Assembly (NCBI GenBank): GCA_028287035.1
Contig: JAQBQL010000066.1
Location: 7,496-71,495 of the forward strand
Direction: 5' to 3'
Length of the DNA: 64,000 nucleotides
Origin: Labilithrix sp.
GTDB lineage: Bacteria > Myxococcota > Polyangia > Polyangiales > Polyangiaceae
The notes beneath the pieces are model-generated. The model saw nothing but the letters and a program-made list of their open reading frames with translations, did not search any database and had not been told where the DNA came from. Below are positions 23,964 to 33,220 of the stretch, piece after piece (the first letter of the stretch is position 1; each line of letters begins with the position of its first letter). A program made the position numbers and the translations under genes.

Positions 23964-25754
23964 ATGCGAATTTCCTCGGACGGCAGCCTAACGCAAGAGG
24001 TGCTCGGGTTGCTCGGGAAGCGTCGTACCCGGCGCGCCGCGGGGCTCGTTGCGCTGGTCGTCGGTGTCGTGGGGGTGCACGTCGCCGCGTTTCCCGAGGC
24101 GCATGCGTCTTACACGCCGAGCGCGGAGGGACAGAGCGCGGCCGTCGCCACCGATCACTCGGACGCGACGCGTGCGGCGCTCGAGGTCATGGCCCACGGG
24201 GGCAATGCCGCGGACGGGGCGGTGGCCGCGGCGCTCGCGCTCGGCGTGGTGAGCCCGTCGGCGAGCGGGATGGGCGGCGGCGGCTTCGCCCTCGTGTACG
24301 AGGCCGCGACGGGGAAGGTGACCGCGCTCGACTTCCGCGAGACCTCGCCGGCGAGCTTCTCGAGCGACGTCGTCTGGCCGAAGCCCAAGGCGGGGTCGAA
24401 GGCGCCGGATCGCTTCGGCTGGAGCGGTCCGCGCGGCGGAGCGGTCGGCGTTCCGGGCGAGCCGGCGGGCCTCGAGCTCCTCGCGCGGCGGTTCGGGAAG
24501 CGCTCGCTCGCGGCCGACGCGGCGCCGGCGGTCGCCCTCGCCGACCGCGGCTTCTTCCTGAGTCGCCACACCGCCGAGCAGGTCGCGGTGTTCGCCGATC
24601 GCGTCGCGGTCCTGCCGACGTTCGGCAGCGCGTTCCTCACCGGTGGTCGTCCGTCGGTCCTCGGCACGCGCGTGCGGCGGCCGGAGCTCGCCGCCACGCT
24701 CACGCGCTACGGCGCAGCGGGCGGCCGCGCGATCTACGAGGGGCCGGTCGCGCAGAAGATCGTCGATGCCTCGCGCGCCGCGCAGGGCTCGCTCACGCTG
24801 GGGGATCTCGCCGGCTACGCGGTGAAGGAGCGTGCGCCGCTGTCGCGGACGCTCGGCGGACGAACCGTCTACACGATGCCGGCGCCGTCCGCCGGCGGGC
24901 TCGCGCTGCTCGAGGTGCTCACGATGTACGGGGCGACGCGCAGCTCGTCGCTCGCGTCGCTGGGCTTCGGCTCGAGCGCGTACCTCCATGCGGTCGCCGA
25001 GGCGCTTCGCGGCTCGTTCGCGGACCGGGCGCGCATCGCGGGCGATCCGGACCTCGATCCCGCGGTGGCAAAGGCGTTCGACGCGGCGCTCGAGCCGGCG
25101 CAGCTCGCGGCGCGGCGCGCCCGCATCGAGCCGATGCGGACCCATGCTCCTCTCGACTTCCGCACGCGCGAACAGGGGACGAGCCACGTGGTCGTGGCCG
25201 ACGCGGCCGGCAACGTGGTGACGCTCACCAGCACCGTGAACGGCCCGTTCGGATCGGGCGTCGTCGCGGGCGATACGGGGCTGCTCCTCAACAACGAGCT
25301 CGACGACTTCACGACCGCCGAGGACGCGGCGTCGTTCGGGCTGGAAGGCGGCGGGCCGAACCGTCCCCGTCCGCGCGCGCGCCCGGTGTCGAGCATGACG
25401 CCGACGCTCGTCATCGAGAACGGGCTGCCCATCCTCGCCCTCGGCGGATCGGGCGGCACGCGCATCGCCACCGGCGTCGTGCAGGCGGCGCTCGCGCGGC
25501 TCGTCTTCGATCTCGACCCCAACGCGTGCGTCTCGCACCCGCGCATCCACACGCAGGGACCGCTCCTCCTCGTCGACCCCGAGATCCCGAACGACGTACG
25601 TGACGGGCTACGCGGGCGCGGCGAGACGGTGCGTGACGAGACCTTCACGGGCTCGGGCATCCAGATGATCGCCTGGCAGCGTGCCGCGGGCGCTCCGGTG
25701 AAGCTGCTCGCCGCAGCCGACCCCCGCAAGGGCGGCCTCGCGGCGGCACGCTGA
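23964..25754 (+). CDS. ggt: Gamma-glutamyltransferase (exported)
   Basis: 596 aa if started at the ATG at 23964; an in-frame GTG at 24000 is an alternative that leaves a cleaner signal peptide (KRRTRRAAGLVALVVGVVGV then AHAS). The enzyme transfers or hydrolyses the gamma-glutamyl group of glutathione in the periplasm. Visible motifs are ALEVMAHGGNAADGAVAAAL, MGGGGFALVY, LDFRETSP, the autocatalytic Thr in EQGTSHVVV with the downstream NGPFGSGVVAG and LLLNNELDDF, and GGSGGTRIATG. It is divergent from gshB with no intergenic base, so synthesis and breakdown of glutathione are physically linked. It converges on the anti-sigma gene (9 nt gap). Confidence 0.92.
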   Translation: MRISSDGSLTQEVLGLLGKRRTRRAAGLVALVVGVVGVHVAAFPEAHASYTPSAEGQSAAVATDHSDATRAALEVMAHGGNAADGAVAAALALGVVSPSASGMGGGGFALVYEAATGKVTALDFRETSPASFSSDVVWPKPKAGSKAPDRFGWSGPRGGAVGVPGEPAGLELLARRFGKRSLAADAAPAVALADRGFFLSRHTAEQVAVFADRVAVLPTFGSAFLTGGRPSVLGTRVRRPELAATLTRYGAAGGRAIYEGPVAQKIVDASRAAQGSLTLGDLAGYAVKERAPLSRTLGGRTVYTMPAPSAGGLALLEVLTMYGATRSSSLASLGFGSSAYLHAVAEALRGSFADRARIAGDPDLDPAVAKAFDAALEPAQLAARRARIEPMRTHAPLDFRTREQGTSHVVVADAAGNVVTLTSTVNGPFGSGVVAGDTGLLLNNELDDFTTAEDAASFGLEGGGPNRPRPRARPVSSMTPTLVIENGLPILALGGSGGTRIATGVVQAALARLVFDLDPNACVSHPRIHTQGPLLLVDPEIPNDVRDGLRGRGETVRDETFTGSGIQMIAWQRAAGAPVKLLAAADPRKGGLAAAR

Positions 25755-25763
25755 CCGCGCGGG

Positions 25764-26660
25764 CTACTCGCGGTCGACGGCGCTGACGAGGCTCGCCGAG
25801 CTGTCGGCGTCGAGATCGCTCGCCATCGCGTAGCCGACGCCCCCGTGCTGCGTCACCGCCACCGAGTATCCGTCGGTCTGGCCGACGCGGACCTCGGCGG
25901 TGCCGATCGCGCGCGCCGCCAGGTGGGCGCCGCCGATCTGGATCTTGCGCGGGTCGTACACGAACACGGTCACGCGCTGCGTGCCTTCGCCTTGCTTCAC
26001 CTCGTACTGGAGCATCGCCGCGCGCTCGCCGCCGTGCAGCGGGACGAGGCGACCACCGACGAAGTGCGCGTTCTGGCCGAACTGCGGGACGCGGACCGGA
26101 ACGCCGACGTAGCGCTCGAACTGGCGGACCTGCTTCGGGTCGGCCTGCTCGGGCGGCAGCGAGTGCGAGTGCTGACCGACAAAGTCGCGGAGCAGATCGT
26201 CGCTGAGGCCCGCCGGCACCATCGTGTCGGCCGCGGCCACGTCGACCGGCTGCTTGCCGGCCGCGCCCCACGCCATGACGAGCGCCGCAGCGCTGGCGAT
26301 CGGGAGCATCGTGCGCCAGTGTCGGAGCATCGTGGGACGGCGGCTCGGCGCCTCGGTCGTGAAGCTCGGAGCGCTGTCACGGAGCACGGGCATCTCGCTC
26401 ACGCGCTCGGTCGTGTCGCTCTCCTCGGCCTGCTCGCTGGCGATGGCCGCGAGCATCCGCGCGCGGAGGTCATCGGGCGCGTCGACGCGGACCGCCTTCT
26501 TCAAGGAACCGCGGATGGCGCGGTCGAGCGCGAGGCGCTCCCGACAGGACTCGCAGGCCGCGACGTGATCCTCGACCTCGAGGGTCTTGACCGGATCGAG
26601 CTGGCCGTCGAGATGCGCCCCGAGGAGCAGCCCCATCGACTTGCAGGCATCGGACGACAT
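25764..26660 (-). CDS. Zinc-finger anti-sigma factor
   Basis: A protein of 298 aa. The N-terminal ZAS-type domain carries H32-x3-C36-x2-C39 (EDHVAACESCRERL), which binds the ECF sigma factor. A transmembrane helix lies at about 117-135, followed by a periplasmic domain of about 160 aa (FERYVGVPVRVP, GGRLVPLHGGERAAMLQYEV) that probably senses the signal. The gene starts 2 nt after the sigma stop, the classical sigma/anti-sigma operon arrangement. The signal is unknown. Confidence 0.93.
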   Translation of the reverse strand: MSSDACKSMGLLLGAHLDGQLDPVKTLEVEDHVAACESCRERLALDRAIRGSLKKAVRVDAPDDLRARMLAAIASEQAEESDTTERVSEMPVLRDSAPSFTTEAPSRRPTMLRHWRTMLPIASAAALVMAWGAAGKQPVDVAAADTMVPAGLSDDLLRDFVGQHSHSLPPEQADPKQVRQFERYVGVPVRVPQFGQNAHFVGGRLVPLHGGERAAMLQYEVKQGEGTQRVTVFVYDPRKIQIGGAHLAARAIGTAEVRVGQTDGYSVAVTQHGGVGYAMASDLDADSSASLVSAVDRE

Positions 26661-26662
26661 CG

Positions 26663-27322
26663 TCAGGCGGCTCCCCTCTTCTTCGAGCGGAACGCAGCGA
26701 GGTCGGCCGGCTTCTTCTCGACATCGCGCGTTTCGGGCATGGGCTCGCCCTTCACGATACCGAGGGCGAGCGCGTGATTGTAGAGAGATCGCTGGAGAAG
26801 CTTCCGCCCGCGATGGAGGCGGCTCATCACGGTGCCGATGGGGCAGCCCATGATCTGCGCGATCTCCTCGTAGCTGAACTCCTCGACGTCACAGAGGATC
26901 ACGGCGAGCTTGAAGTCGGTCGGCAGCGCGTCCAGCGCGCGGCGCACTTCGCCCTCGACGATGGGGAGCAGCGCCTGCTGCTCGGGGTCACGGAGGTAGC
27001 GCATCGTCGAGGCGCTCACCCAGCCGTCGACCAGCGGGTCGGCGTCGGGGCCCTCGAGGACCGACCGCTCGAGACCGCCGCGACGGTACTTGTTGATGAA
27101 GGTGTTCGTGAGGATCCGGAACAGCCACGCCTTCAGGTTCGTGCCGGCGTGGAATTGCTCCTTCGCCCGCATCGCCTTCACCAGGGTGTCCTGGACCAGG
27201 TCCTCGGCCTCGGACGGGTTACGGGTGAGCTTGCAAGCAACCCCGTACAGCGCGTCGAGGTGACCGACGGCTTCCATCGCGAAGCTGTCGGGATCCTTCT
27301 TCTTTTCCGTCGCAAGGGTCAT
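26663..27322 (-). CDS. ECF RNA polymerase sigma factor (RpoE-like)
   Basis: 219 aa from the ATG at 27322; a GTG at 27355 would add 11 residues. Region 2 is SEAEDLVQDTLVKAMRAKEQF with LKAWLFRILTNTFINKYRR. Region 4 is FKLAVILCDVEEFSYEEIA with GCPIGTVMSRLHRGRKLL, the -35 helix-turn-helix. It is paired with the zinc-finger anti-sigma factor directly downstream. Gln/Glu-rich sequence between regions 2 and 4 (LRDPEQQALLPIVEGEV) is normal for the group. Confidence 0.94.
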   Translation of the reverse strand: MTLATEKKKDPDSFAMEAVGHLDALYGVACKLTRNPSEAEDLVQDTLVKAMRAKEQFHAGTNLKAWLFRILTNTFINKYRRGGLERSVLEGPDADPLVDGWVSASTMRYLRDPEQQALLPIVEGEVRRALDALPTDFKLAVILCDVEEFSYEEIAQIMGCPIGTVMSRLHRGRKLLQRSLYNHALALGIVKGEPMPETRDVEKKPADLAAFRSKKRGAA

Positions 27323-27406
27323 CGGGGCCGTGGGCCTTTCTCTCCGGGGCAACACGGAGAATAAGGCCGCTATTCCGGAGATCTAGGCGGCCGCCGACGA
27401 TCTCCG

Positions 27407-28039
27407 TCAATCCTTGGCGGCGGTCTTCAGCTTCGCCTCGAGCTCCTCGACGCGAGCCGTCAAGCGCTTCACCTCGGACTCGAGCTTCTCCCACGGGAGC
27501 AGGCTCGGGATGAGCGCCTTCACGCGCTCGTCGACCTTGTGCTGCCACTCTTCGATCGTGTCCTTGGCCTGATCGACGATGCTCGACCCCGCCTGGCGGT
27601 CGGCCTGGTACTCGGCGGCGGCGGCCTCGACGACCTGGTCGGTCGACTTGCGCTCGTCCTTCGTGCCCGGGATCAGCCGGCCGATCGGGCCCTCGCGGAG
27701 GTCGCTCAGCACCTTCTCGGTGCGCTGGTGAATCAGCTCCTTCAGCGTCTGGAGCGGCACGTTACGGGAGGAAGCCTTCTGCTTCTGCTCCTCGTAGATG
27801 ATCTGCGCGAGGGTCACCTCGGTGAGATCTTCCTTCGTGTTGTTGTCGATGATCTGCACCTCTTCGGCGGCCCGGACCATCTCGGCAATCTGGAGGAGCG
27901 TGACGTAGCGACTGTCCTTCGTGTCATACAGCTTGCGATTCGAATATCGCTTGATGACGCGGCGCGGTTTCTCCGCAGAGGGGAGCTCCGCGGCGACGGG
28001 ATTGGTGGCGAGCACGTCGGATTGGGGCTTAGTCTCCAC
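27407..28039 (-). CDS. PhaR-type polyhydroxyalkanoate synthesis regulator
   Basis: A protein of 210 aa with a GTG start preceded by AGAGG. Residues 25-85 are the PHB/PHA accumulation regulator DNA-binding domain ([23 protein letters not shown], then [13 protein letters not shown]). The C-terminal half is helical and ends in a leucine-zipper-like coiled coil ([20 protein letters not shown]). In this family the N-terminal domain binds DNA and senses PHA. A thiolase that could supply acetoacetyl-CoA is in this window at 60.5 kb, but no PHA synthase is. It is divergent from the ABC ATPase, with 46 bp between starts. Confidence 0.88.
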   Translation of the reverse strand: METKPQSDVLATNPVAAELPSAEKPRRVIKRYSNRKLYDTKDSRYVTLLQIAEMVRAAEEVQIIDNNTKEDLTEVTLAQIIYEEQKQKASSRNVPLQTLKELIHQRTEKVLSDLREGPIGRLIPGTKDERKSTDQVVEAAAAEYQADRQAGSSIVDQAKDTIEEWQHKVDERVKALIPSLLPWEKLESEVKRLTARVEELEAKLKTAAKD

Positions 28040-28085
28040 GGGACCTCTGGCTGATAACGATACATCACAACGCGCAGCGTCGAGG

Positions 28086-28898
28086 GTGTTCTTGGACCGC
28101 AATCGCGAACGGCTGACGCTCCACAACGTGACCGCGGGGTACGATCCGTCGCGCAAGAACGAGTTGCAGGATGTGGAACTCACGCTCCACGCCGGCGAGC
28201 TCGTCTGCGTCCTCGGTGCGAACGGAGCGGGCAAGTCGACCCTGCTACGCGTCGCGTCAGGTCTGCTCCGCGCGTCAACGGGCGACGTCCGGCTGATGGG
28301 GTCGGATGTCGCGACGCTCGCGCGCGCCGACATCGCGCGGAGCCTCGCGGTGGTCGAGCAGCAGCAGGAGCTCGCGCTCGGCTTCACGGTCCGCGAGGTC
28401 GTCACCATGGGACGCGCGCCGCATCTCGGCGCATGGATGCGGCTCGGCGAGCGGGACGTCGCCATCGTCGCGTCGGCCCTCGAGCGCTGCGACCTCGCCG
28501 AGCTCGCGTCACGACCGGCGCATGCGCTCTCGGGCGGCGAGCAGAAGCGGGTCGCCATCGCGCGGGCGCTCGCGCAGGAGCCGCAGGTGATGCTGCTCGA
28601 CGAGCCGGGCGCGTTCCTCGACATCCGCCACCAGCTCGATCTCTACGAGCTGCTCGCGCACGAGGTGAAGGAGCGTCAGCTCGCGTGCCTCGTCGTCATG
28701 CACGATCTCAACGTCGCAGCGCAGTTCGCCGACCGCATCGTGCTCATGAAGCAGGGACGCATCGTCGCCTCGGGCAGCATCGAGGCGACGATGACGTGGA
28801 AGTCGCTGAAGGAGACGTTCGACACCGACCTGTACTGCGGGGTCAACGATCTCACGGGCGCGCGCTTCTTCCTGCCGATGCGCGCGCAGTCTCGCTAG
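28086..28898 (+). CDS. ABC transporter ATPase, iron-siderophore/cobalamin/haem type
   Basis: A protein of 270 aa with a GTG start; the frame is open further upstream but overlaps the phaR-like gene antisense. Walker A is GANGAGKST, the Q-loop follows VEQQQELAL, the signature is LSGGEQKRV, Walker B is [12 protein letters not shown] and the switch His is in VVMHDLN. Spacing resembles FecE/BtuD/HmuV ATPases. No permease or binding protein gene is adjacent, so the transporter partners are unknown. Its TAG stop shares CTAG with the convergent tlpA-like gene. Confidence 0.88.
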   Translation: MFLDRNRERLTLHNVTAGYDPSRKNELQDVELTLHAGELVCVLGANGAGKSTLLRVASGLLRASTGDVRLMGSDVATLARADIARSLAVVEQQQELALGFTVREVVTMGRAPHLGAWMRLGERDVAIVASALERCDLAELASRPAHALSGGEQKRVAIARALAQEPQVMLLDEPGAFLDIRHQLDLYELLAHEVKERQLACLVVMHDLNVAAQFADRIVLMKQGRIVASGSIEATMTWKSLKETFDTDLYCGVNDLTGARFFLPMRAQSR

Positions 28899-29485
28899 AG
28901 CACCTGGCGGACGAGGCGTTCGAGCTCGGACTCGCCCGTCACGCCGGTGCGGACCGCGCTGATCTTGCCGTCCTTCGAGACGAGCACGAGCGTGGGGAGC
29001 CCGTCGACGCGGTACTTGGCGGCGACCGATCGATCCTCGTCGAGCAGGATCGGGAACGTGTACCCCTTGCGGGCGGCGAGCACCGGCGCGAGCTGCCGGC
29101 CGTTCGCATCATCGGTGTTCACGCCGAGCACCACGAGGCCGCTGTCCTTGAACCGGCGCGCGATCCCGTTGACGATCGGCAGCTCGGCCTGGCAGGGTCC
29201 GCACCAGGTCGCCCAGAAGTCGATGAGCACGGGGTGCCCCTTCAGGTTGCTGAGCGTCACCGAGGTCTGCCCGGCCTCGGGCGGGTTCGCGAGGACGCCG
29301 ACCGTGAAGTCCGGCGCGGGGTCGGTGCCCGCGGTCTTTCCGCAGCCCGCGGTCAGGCGGGGCACCGCGGCGAAACCGGCGGCGAGCGCCACCACGACCA
29401 GCGCCATGCGCGCGGTGTGGCCGCTGGTCGGGGCGGTGCCCGCGGGCGCGTGGTCGGGCGGCAGCGCGGGGACCGAGGGGGTCAT
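28895..29485 (-). CDS. TlpA-like membrane-anchored thioredoxin
   Basis: 196 aa from the ATG at 29485; the frame extends upstream into the kup start region but without protein-like sequence. One N-terminal transmembrane helix (27-45) anchors a periplasmic thioredoxin domain with WATWCGPC (Cys95 and Cys98), GVNTDDANG and the cis-Pro in VDGLPTLV. It is the AhpC/TSA-TlpA type, reducing periplasmic disulphides, for example in cytochrome c or copper-protein assembly. Together with CcmE and NosL it hints at periplasmic metalloprotein assembly, but the genes are not linked. Confidence 0.9.
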   Translation of the reverse strand: MTPSVPALPPDHAPAGTAPTSGHTARMALVVVALAAGFAAVPRLTAGCGKTAGTDPAPDFTVGVLANPPEAGQTSVTLSNLKGHPVLIDFWATWCGPCQAELPIVNGIARRFKDSGLVVLGVNTDDANGRQLAPVLAARKGYTFPILLDEDRSVAAKYRVDGLPTLVLVSKDGKISAVRTGVTGESELERLVRQVL

Positions 29486-29555
29486 ATCCAGACGGATAGC
29501 ACGGGCCCTGTTTGCATGCCCCCGCGCCCGGGAGTAACGTGGGCCTCCTTCGCCG

Positions 29556-31502
29556 ATGAGCTCTGCCGCTGAGCATGCCGATGTCACGCATGCACCGAAG
29601 ATCAACGGCCTCGGCGATCTCGGGAAGCTGTCGCTCGCTGCGCTCGGCGTCGTCTACGGCGACATCGGTACGTCGCCGCTCTACGCGATGAAGGAGTGCT
29701 TCACGAAGCCCCACGGCGTCGACGTGACGCCGGGGAACGTGTTCGGCATCGTCTCGCTGGTCTTCTGGTCGCTCACCCTCGTGATCGTCGTGAAGTACAT
29801 GAGCGTCGTCATGCGCGCCGACAACCAGGGCGAGGGCGGGATCCTCGCGCTGCTGGCGAAGCTGAAGCCGAAGGGCGGCGAGATCCAGACCCGCAAGATC
29901 ACCGTCTACGTGATGCTCGGCCTCTTCGGAGCGGCGCTGCTCTACGGCGACGGCGTCATCACGCCGGCGATGTCCGTGCTCTCCGCGGTCGAAGGCCTCG
30001 GCGTCGCCACCGATTTCTTCACCACCGAGAAGATCGTGGTGATCACGGTGGCCATCCTGGTCCTCCTTTTCATGGCCCAGAAGCGCGGCACCGCCCGCGT
30101 GGGCCTCGTGTTCGGTCCCGCGATGCTGGTGTGGTTTGCCACCATCGCCATCATGGGCGTCCAGTGGATCGCGAAGCGCCCCGAGATCCTCTGGGCACTG
30201 CATCCGAAGTACGCGGTGCTCTTCTTCGTCCACCACCGCGGGCACGGCTTCCTCGTGCTGGGCGCGGTCGTTCTGTGCATCACCGGCGGCGAGGCGCTCT
30301 ACGCGGACATGGGGCACTTCGGCAAGCGCCCGATCCGCACCGCCTGGTTCTTCGTGGTCTTCCCGGCGCTCATCCTCAATTACCTGGGGCAGGGCGCGCG
30401 CCTGCTCTACGCGTTCGACGCGGGCGGCGCGGTCTTCACCGAGACGACCGAGAACCCCTTCTACTCGATGGTCGACGGCTGGCTGCGGTACCCGCTCATC
30501 GCCCTCGCCACGTTCGCCGCGATCGTCGCCTCGCAGGCGCTCATCTCCGGCGCGTACTCGCTCACCCAGCAGGCCGTGCAGCTCGGGTACTGGCCGCGCG
30601 TCACCATCAAGCACACCTCGGGCAGGGCCGAGGGCCAGATCTACGTGCCCGAGATCAACCAGGCGCTCATGGTCGGTTGCATCGCGCTCGTGCTCACCCG
30701 CCAGAAGTCCACCGAGCTCGCGGCGGCCTACGGCATCGCGGTGACCGGCACGATGAGCATCACCAGCGTGCTCTTCTACGGCGTCGCCCGGAAGTGGGGC
30801 TGGAGCCGCGCGCTCGCCGGGTCCGTCGTGCTCTTCTTCCTCGTCATCGATCTCGCGTTCTTCAGCGCGAACATCCACAAGATCGGAGAAGGCGGCTGGC
30901 TGCCGCTCGCCATCGGGCTCGCGATCTTCGTGCTGATGACCACGTACAACCGCGGGCGCGCCGCGCTCTACGAGTCGATCCGCGCCGCGACGTTGCCGAT
31001 GGACGTCTTCCTTGCCGACTGCTCGATGATGAAGCCGTACCGCGTGAAGGGGTCGGCCATCTTCATGACGTCGAACCCGGACGGCGCGCCGCCGGCGATG
31101 CTCCACCACTTCAAGCACAACAAGGTGCTGCACGAGCAGGTGGTGCTGCTCGCCATCCAGACCCGCCACATCCCGGAGATCCCGGCCGCCAACCGGATCG
31201 AGAAGGTCGTCGAGCTCGGCAACGGGTTCTACCAGGTGGTCGCCGTCTACGGGTTCATGCAGACGCCGAACGTCCTCGAGGTGCTCGAGCTGTGTCGCAG
31301 CGCCGGCCTCGACACGAACGCGCGCGACACGAGCTTCTTCCTCGGTCGCGAGACGCTCGTGATCACCGACAAGAGCACCGGCATGGCGAAGTGGCGGAAG
31401 GTGCTCTTCGCGTTCATGAGCCGCAACGCGCGGCCCGCGAACACCTTCTTCCAGATCCCGCCGAACCGCGTCGTCGAGCTGGGCACGCAGATCGAGCTCT
31501 GA
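29556..31502 (+). CDS. kup: Kup-type potassium uptake transporter
   Basis: A protein of 648 aa, normal for the family, with about 12 membrane spans over residues 20-450 and a cytoplasmic C-terminal domain. Diagnostic sequences are LAALGVVYGDIGTSPLYAM, ADNQGEGGILALLA, YGDGVITPAMSVLSAVEG, GGEALYADMGHFGK and FYSMVDGWLRYPLI. It imports K+ probably with H+. It is divergent from the tlpA-like gene (70 bp between starts) and ends 10 bp from the convergent histidine kinase. Confidence 0.96.
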   Translation: MSSAAEHADVTHAPKINGLGDLGKLSLAALGVVYGDIGTSPLYAMKECFTKPHGVDVTPGNVFGIVSLVFWSLTLVIVVKYMSVVMRADNQGEGGILALLAKLKPKGGEIQTRKITVYVMLGLFGAALLYGDGVITPAMSVLSAVEGLGVATDFFTTEKIVVITVAILVLLFMAQKRGTARVGLVFGPAMLVWFATIAIMGVQWIAKRPEILWALHPKYAVLFFVHHRGHGFLVLGAVVLCITGGEALYADMGHFGKRPIRTAWFFVVFPALILNYLGQGARLLYAFDAGGAVFTETTENPFYSMVDGWLRYPLIALATFAAIVASQALISGAYSLTQQAVQLGYWPRVTIKHTSGRAEGQIYVPEINQALMVGCIALVLTRQKSTELAAAYGIAVTGTMSITSVLFYGVARKWGWSRALAGSVVLFFLVIDLAFFSANIHKIGEGGWLPLAIGLAIFVLMTTYNRGRAALYESIRAATLPMDVFLADCSMMKPYRVKGSAIFMTSNPDGAPPAMLHHFKHNKVLHEQVVLLAIQTRHIPEIPAANRIEKVVELGNGFYQVVAVYGFMQTPNVLEVLELCRSAGLDTNARDTSFFLGRETLVITDKSTGMAKWRKVLFAFMSRNARPANTFFQIPPNRVVELGTQIEL

Positions 31503-31512
31503 GCCCGGGCGC

Positions 31513-33216
31513 TCAGCTCGGGTTCTCGCCGGTCTCGACGCCCTGGCGGCGCGCGCGCTCGCGGGCCTCCTTTGCGGCGGCGGCGATCGACAGGATCTTG
31601 AGGCCGGGCAGGCGGAGCACGAAGCGGGCGCCGCCGAGCTTGCGGCTGGCGGTCGCCTCGATCTCGCCGCCGTGCTCGACGACGACCTTCTTCACGATGG
31701 CGAGGCCGAGACCGGTGCCGTCCGCCTTCGTCGTGAAGTAGGGGTCGAAGATGCGGCCGCGCACCGAGTCGGCGATGCCCGGCCCGTCGTCCTCGACCAC
31801 GATGCGTGCCCCGTCGCCCTCGCGCTGCGCGCTGACGAGCACGTGGCCGATGACGCCGCCGGGCACGCCGCCGGGCGTCGACTTGCGGAGGCGCGCGTCG
31901 CGGATCGCCTGCACGCCGTTGCGCACCAGGTTCACGAGCACCCGGCGCAGCATCTGGCGGTCGACGGCGACGGTGATGGGCTCGCCCGGGATCTGCCATT
32001 CGATCTGCACGTTGGGGGCGAGCGCGTCGACGTCGGCCTCCGTTCCGTCCTCGCCGAGCGACGGGTCCTCGAGGTGGCCGAGCGAGCTCTTGCAGTCGGC
32101 GAGGAAGTCCGAGAGGTTCGCCGGGACGAGCTCGGCGTGCGGAAGGCGCGCGAACTCGGAGAAGTTGCCGACGAGGCGCCGCAGCGTGCCGACCTCCTCC
32201 TCGACGATCTCGAGCGTCGTGTCGAGGAGCGCGCGGTAGCGAGGATCGTCGCCGCCGTACTTCTTGTGACACTCCTGGACCGCGAGCTGGATCGGCGTCA
32301 GCGGGTTCTTGATCTCGTGCGCGAGCCGCTGCGCCATGTCCTGCCACGCGCCGACGCGCTGCAGGAACTCGATGCGCGCGCGTGACTGCGCCATCTCCGC
32401 GATCATGCGGTTGAAGGTGCGCGCCAGATCGGTGAGCTCGTCGCTGCCCGTGACCGGGACGCGCACCGAGAGGTCGCCCTGCGCGACGACGTTGATGGCC
32501 GCGCCGAGCCGGTTGATGCGCTTCGTGAGGCCGCGGGCGAGCGCGAAGCCGAGCACGATGGTCATCAGCGCGGTGATGCCGAGGAGCAGCGCGAAGACGC
32601 GCATGTACCCCTGGTAGAGGTCGGTGCGTGACGCCTCGAGCTGGTGATACCGAGACACCACGACGCCCGAGCTCTCGAGCTCGTCGAGGCGCTTCCGTGA
32701 CACGGCGAAGGTGGCGACGAGCATCGCGGCATCGGGATCGTCGGTGAGCGGCCTTCGCACCTCGAGGCTTCGCTCGCTCGCGGTGTCCACCGGGCGCCCG
32801 CGGTCGCGACGGGCGAGCACCTGGCCGCTTCCGTTCTCGACCGCGAGCGACACGAGCTCGGGGAAGTGCGGGAAGAGCGCGTCGATCTCGGACTCGAGGG
32901 TCTCGACGTTCTGCTTCCGCGCCGCCTCGCGAAGCACCGGGTCGGCGCCGATCGCGACGGTCTGGTGCTTCAGGTCGTCCTTGATGGCCTTGACGTAGTC
33001 CTTGTAGACGTCGACGCCGCGATCGAGCTGCTCGCCGATCTCCGGGTTGAACCAGATCGCCGACGCCTGCCGGAACATCGACGTGCCGAGGTAGAGCGCC
33101 GCTCCGAGCGGCACCATCGTCGTGATGAGGATGACCATCGCGAGCCGGCGCTCGGTGGTTCCACCGAGGCGGCGCAGCAGACGCGCGACCGCCCGCCAGA
33201 CTCTCACGGAGCCCAC
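31513..33216 (-). CDS. NtrY-like sensor histidine kinase
   Basis: A protein of 567 aa with a GTG start (a second GTG three codons in is possible). Two transmembrane helices (about 26-46 and 206-228) flank a periplasmic sensor of about 160 aa. A HAMP domain (226-280), the phosphoacceptor His300 in RLAHEIKNPLTPIQ, and an HATPase domain with NLVRNGVQAI, DDGPGI and GTGLGLAIV follow. Regulators of this type usually pair with a NtrC/NtrX-family response regulator, but none is adjacent; one is encoded at 48.1 kb. The upstream gene ends 4 nt before. Confidence 0.93.
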   Translation of the reverse strand: MGSVRVWRAVARLLRRLGGTTERRLAMVILITTMVPLGAALYLGTSMFRQASAIWFNPEIGEQLDRGVDVYKDYVKAIKDDLKHQTVAIGADPVLREAARKQNVETLESEIDALFPHFPELVSLAVENGSGQVLARRDRGRPVDTASERSLEVRRPLTDDPDAAMLVATFAVSRKRLDELESSGVVVSRYHQLEASRTDLYQGYMRVFALLLGITALMTIVLGFALARGLTKRINRLGAAINVVAQGDLSVRVPVTGSDELTDLARTFNRMIAEMAQSRARIEFLQRVGAWQDMAQRLAHEIKNPLTPIQLAVQECHKKYGGDDPRYRALLDTTLEIVEEEVGTLRRLVGNFSEFARLPHAELVPANLSDFLADCKSSLGHLEDPSLGEDGTEADVDALAPNVQIEWQIPGEPITVAVDRQMLRRVLVNLVRNGVQAIRDARLRKSTPGGVPGGVIGHVLVSAQREGDGARIVVEDDGPGIADSVRGRIFDPYFTTKADGTGLGLAIVKKVVVEHGGEIEATASRKLGGARFVLRLPGLKILSIAAAAKEARERARRQGVETGENPS

Positions 33217-33220
33217 GCTC

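Noticed and set aside
29109..31169. A 686-aa minus-strand frame
   Set aside because: Antisense to kup and the tlpA-like region; Arg/Glu/His-rich shadow.
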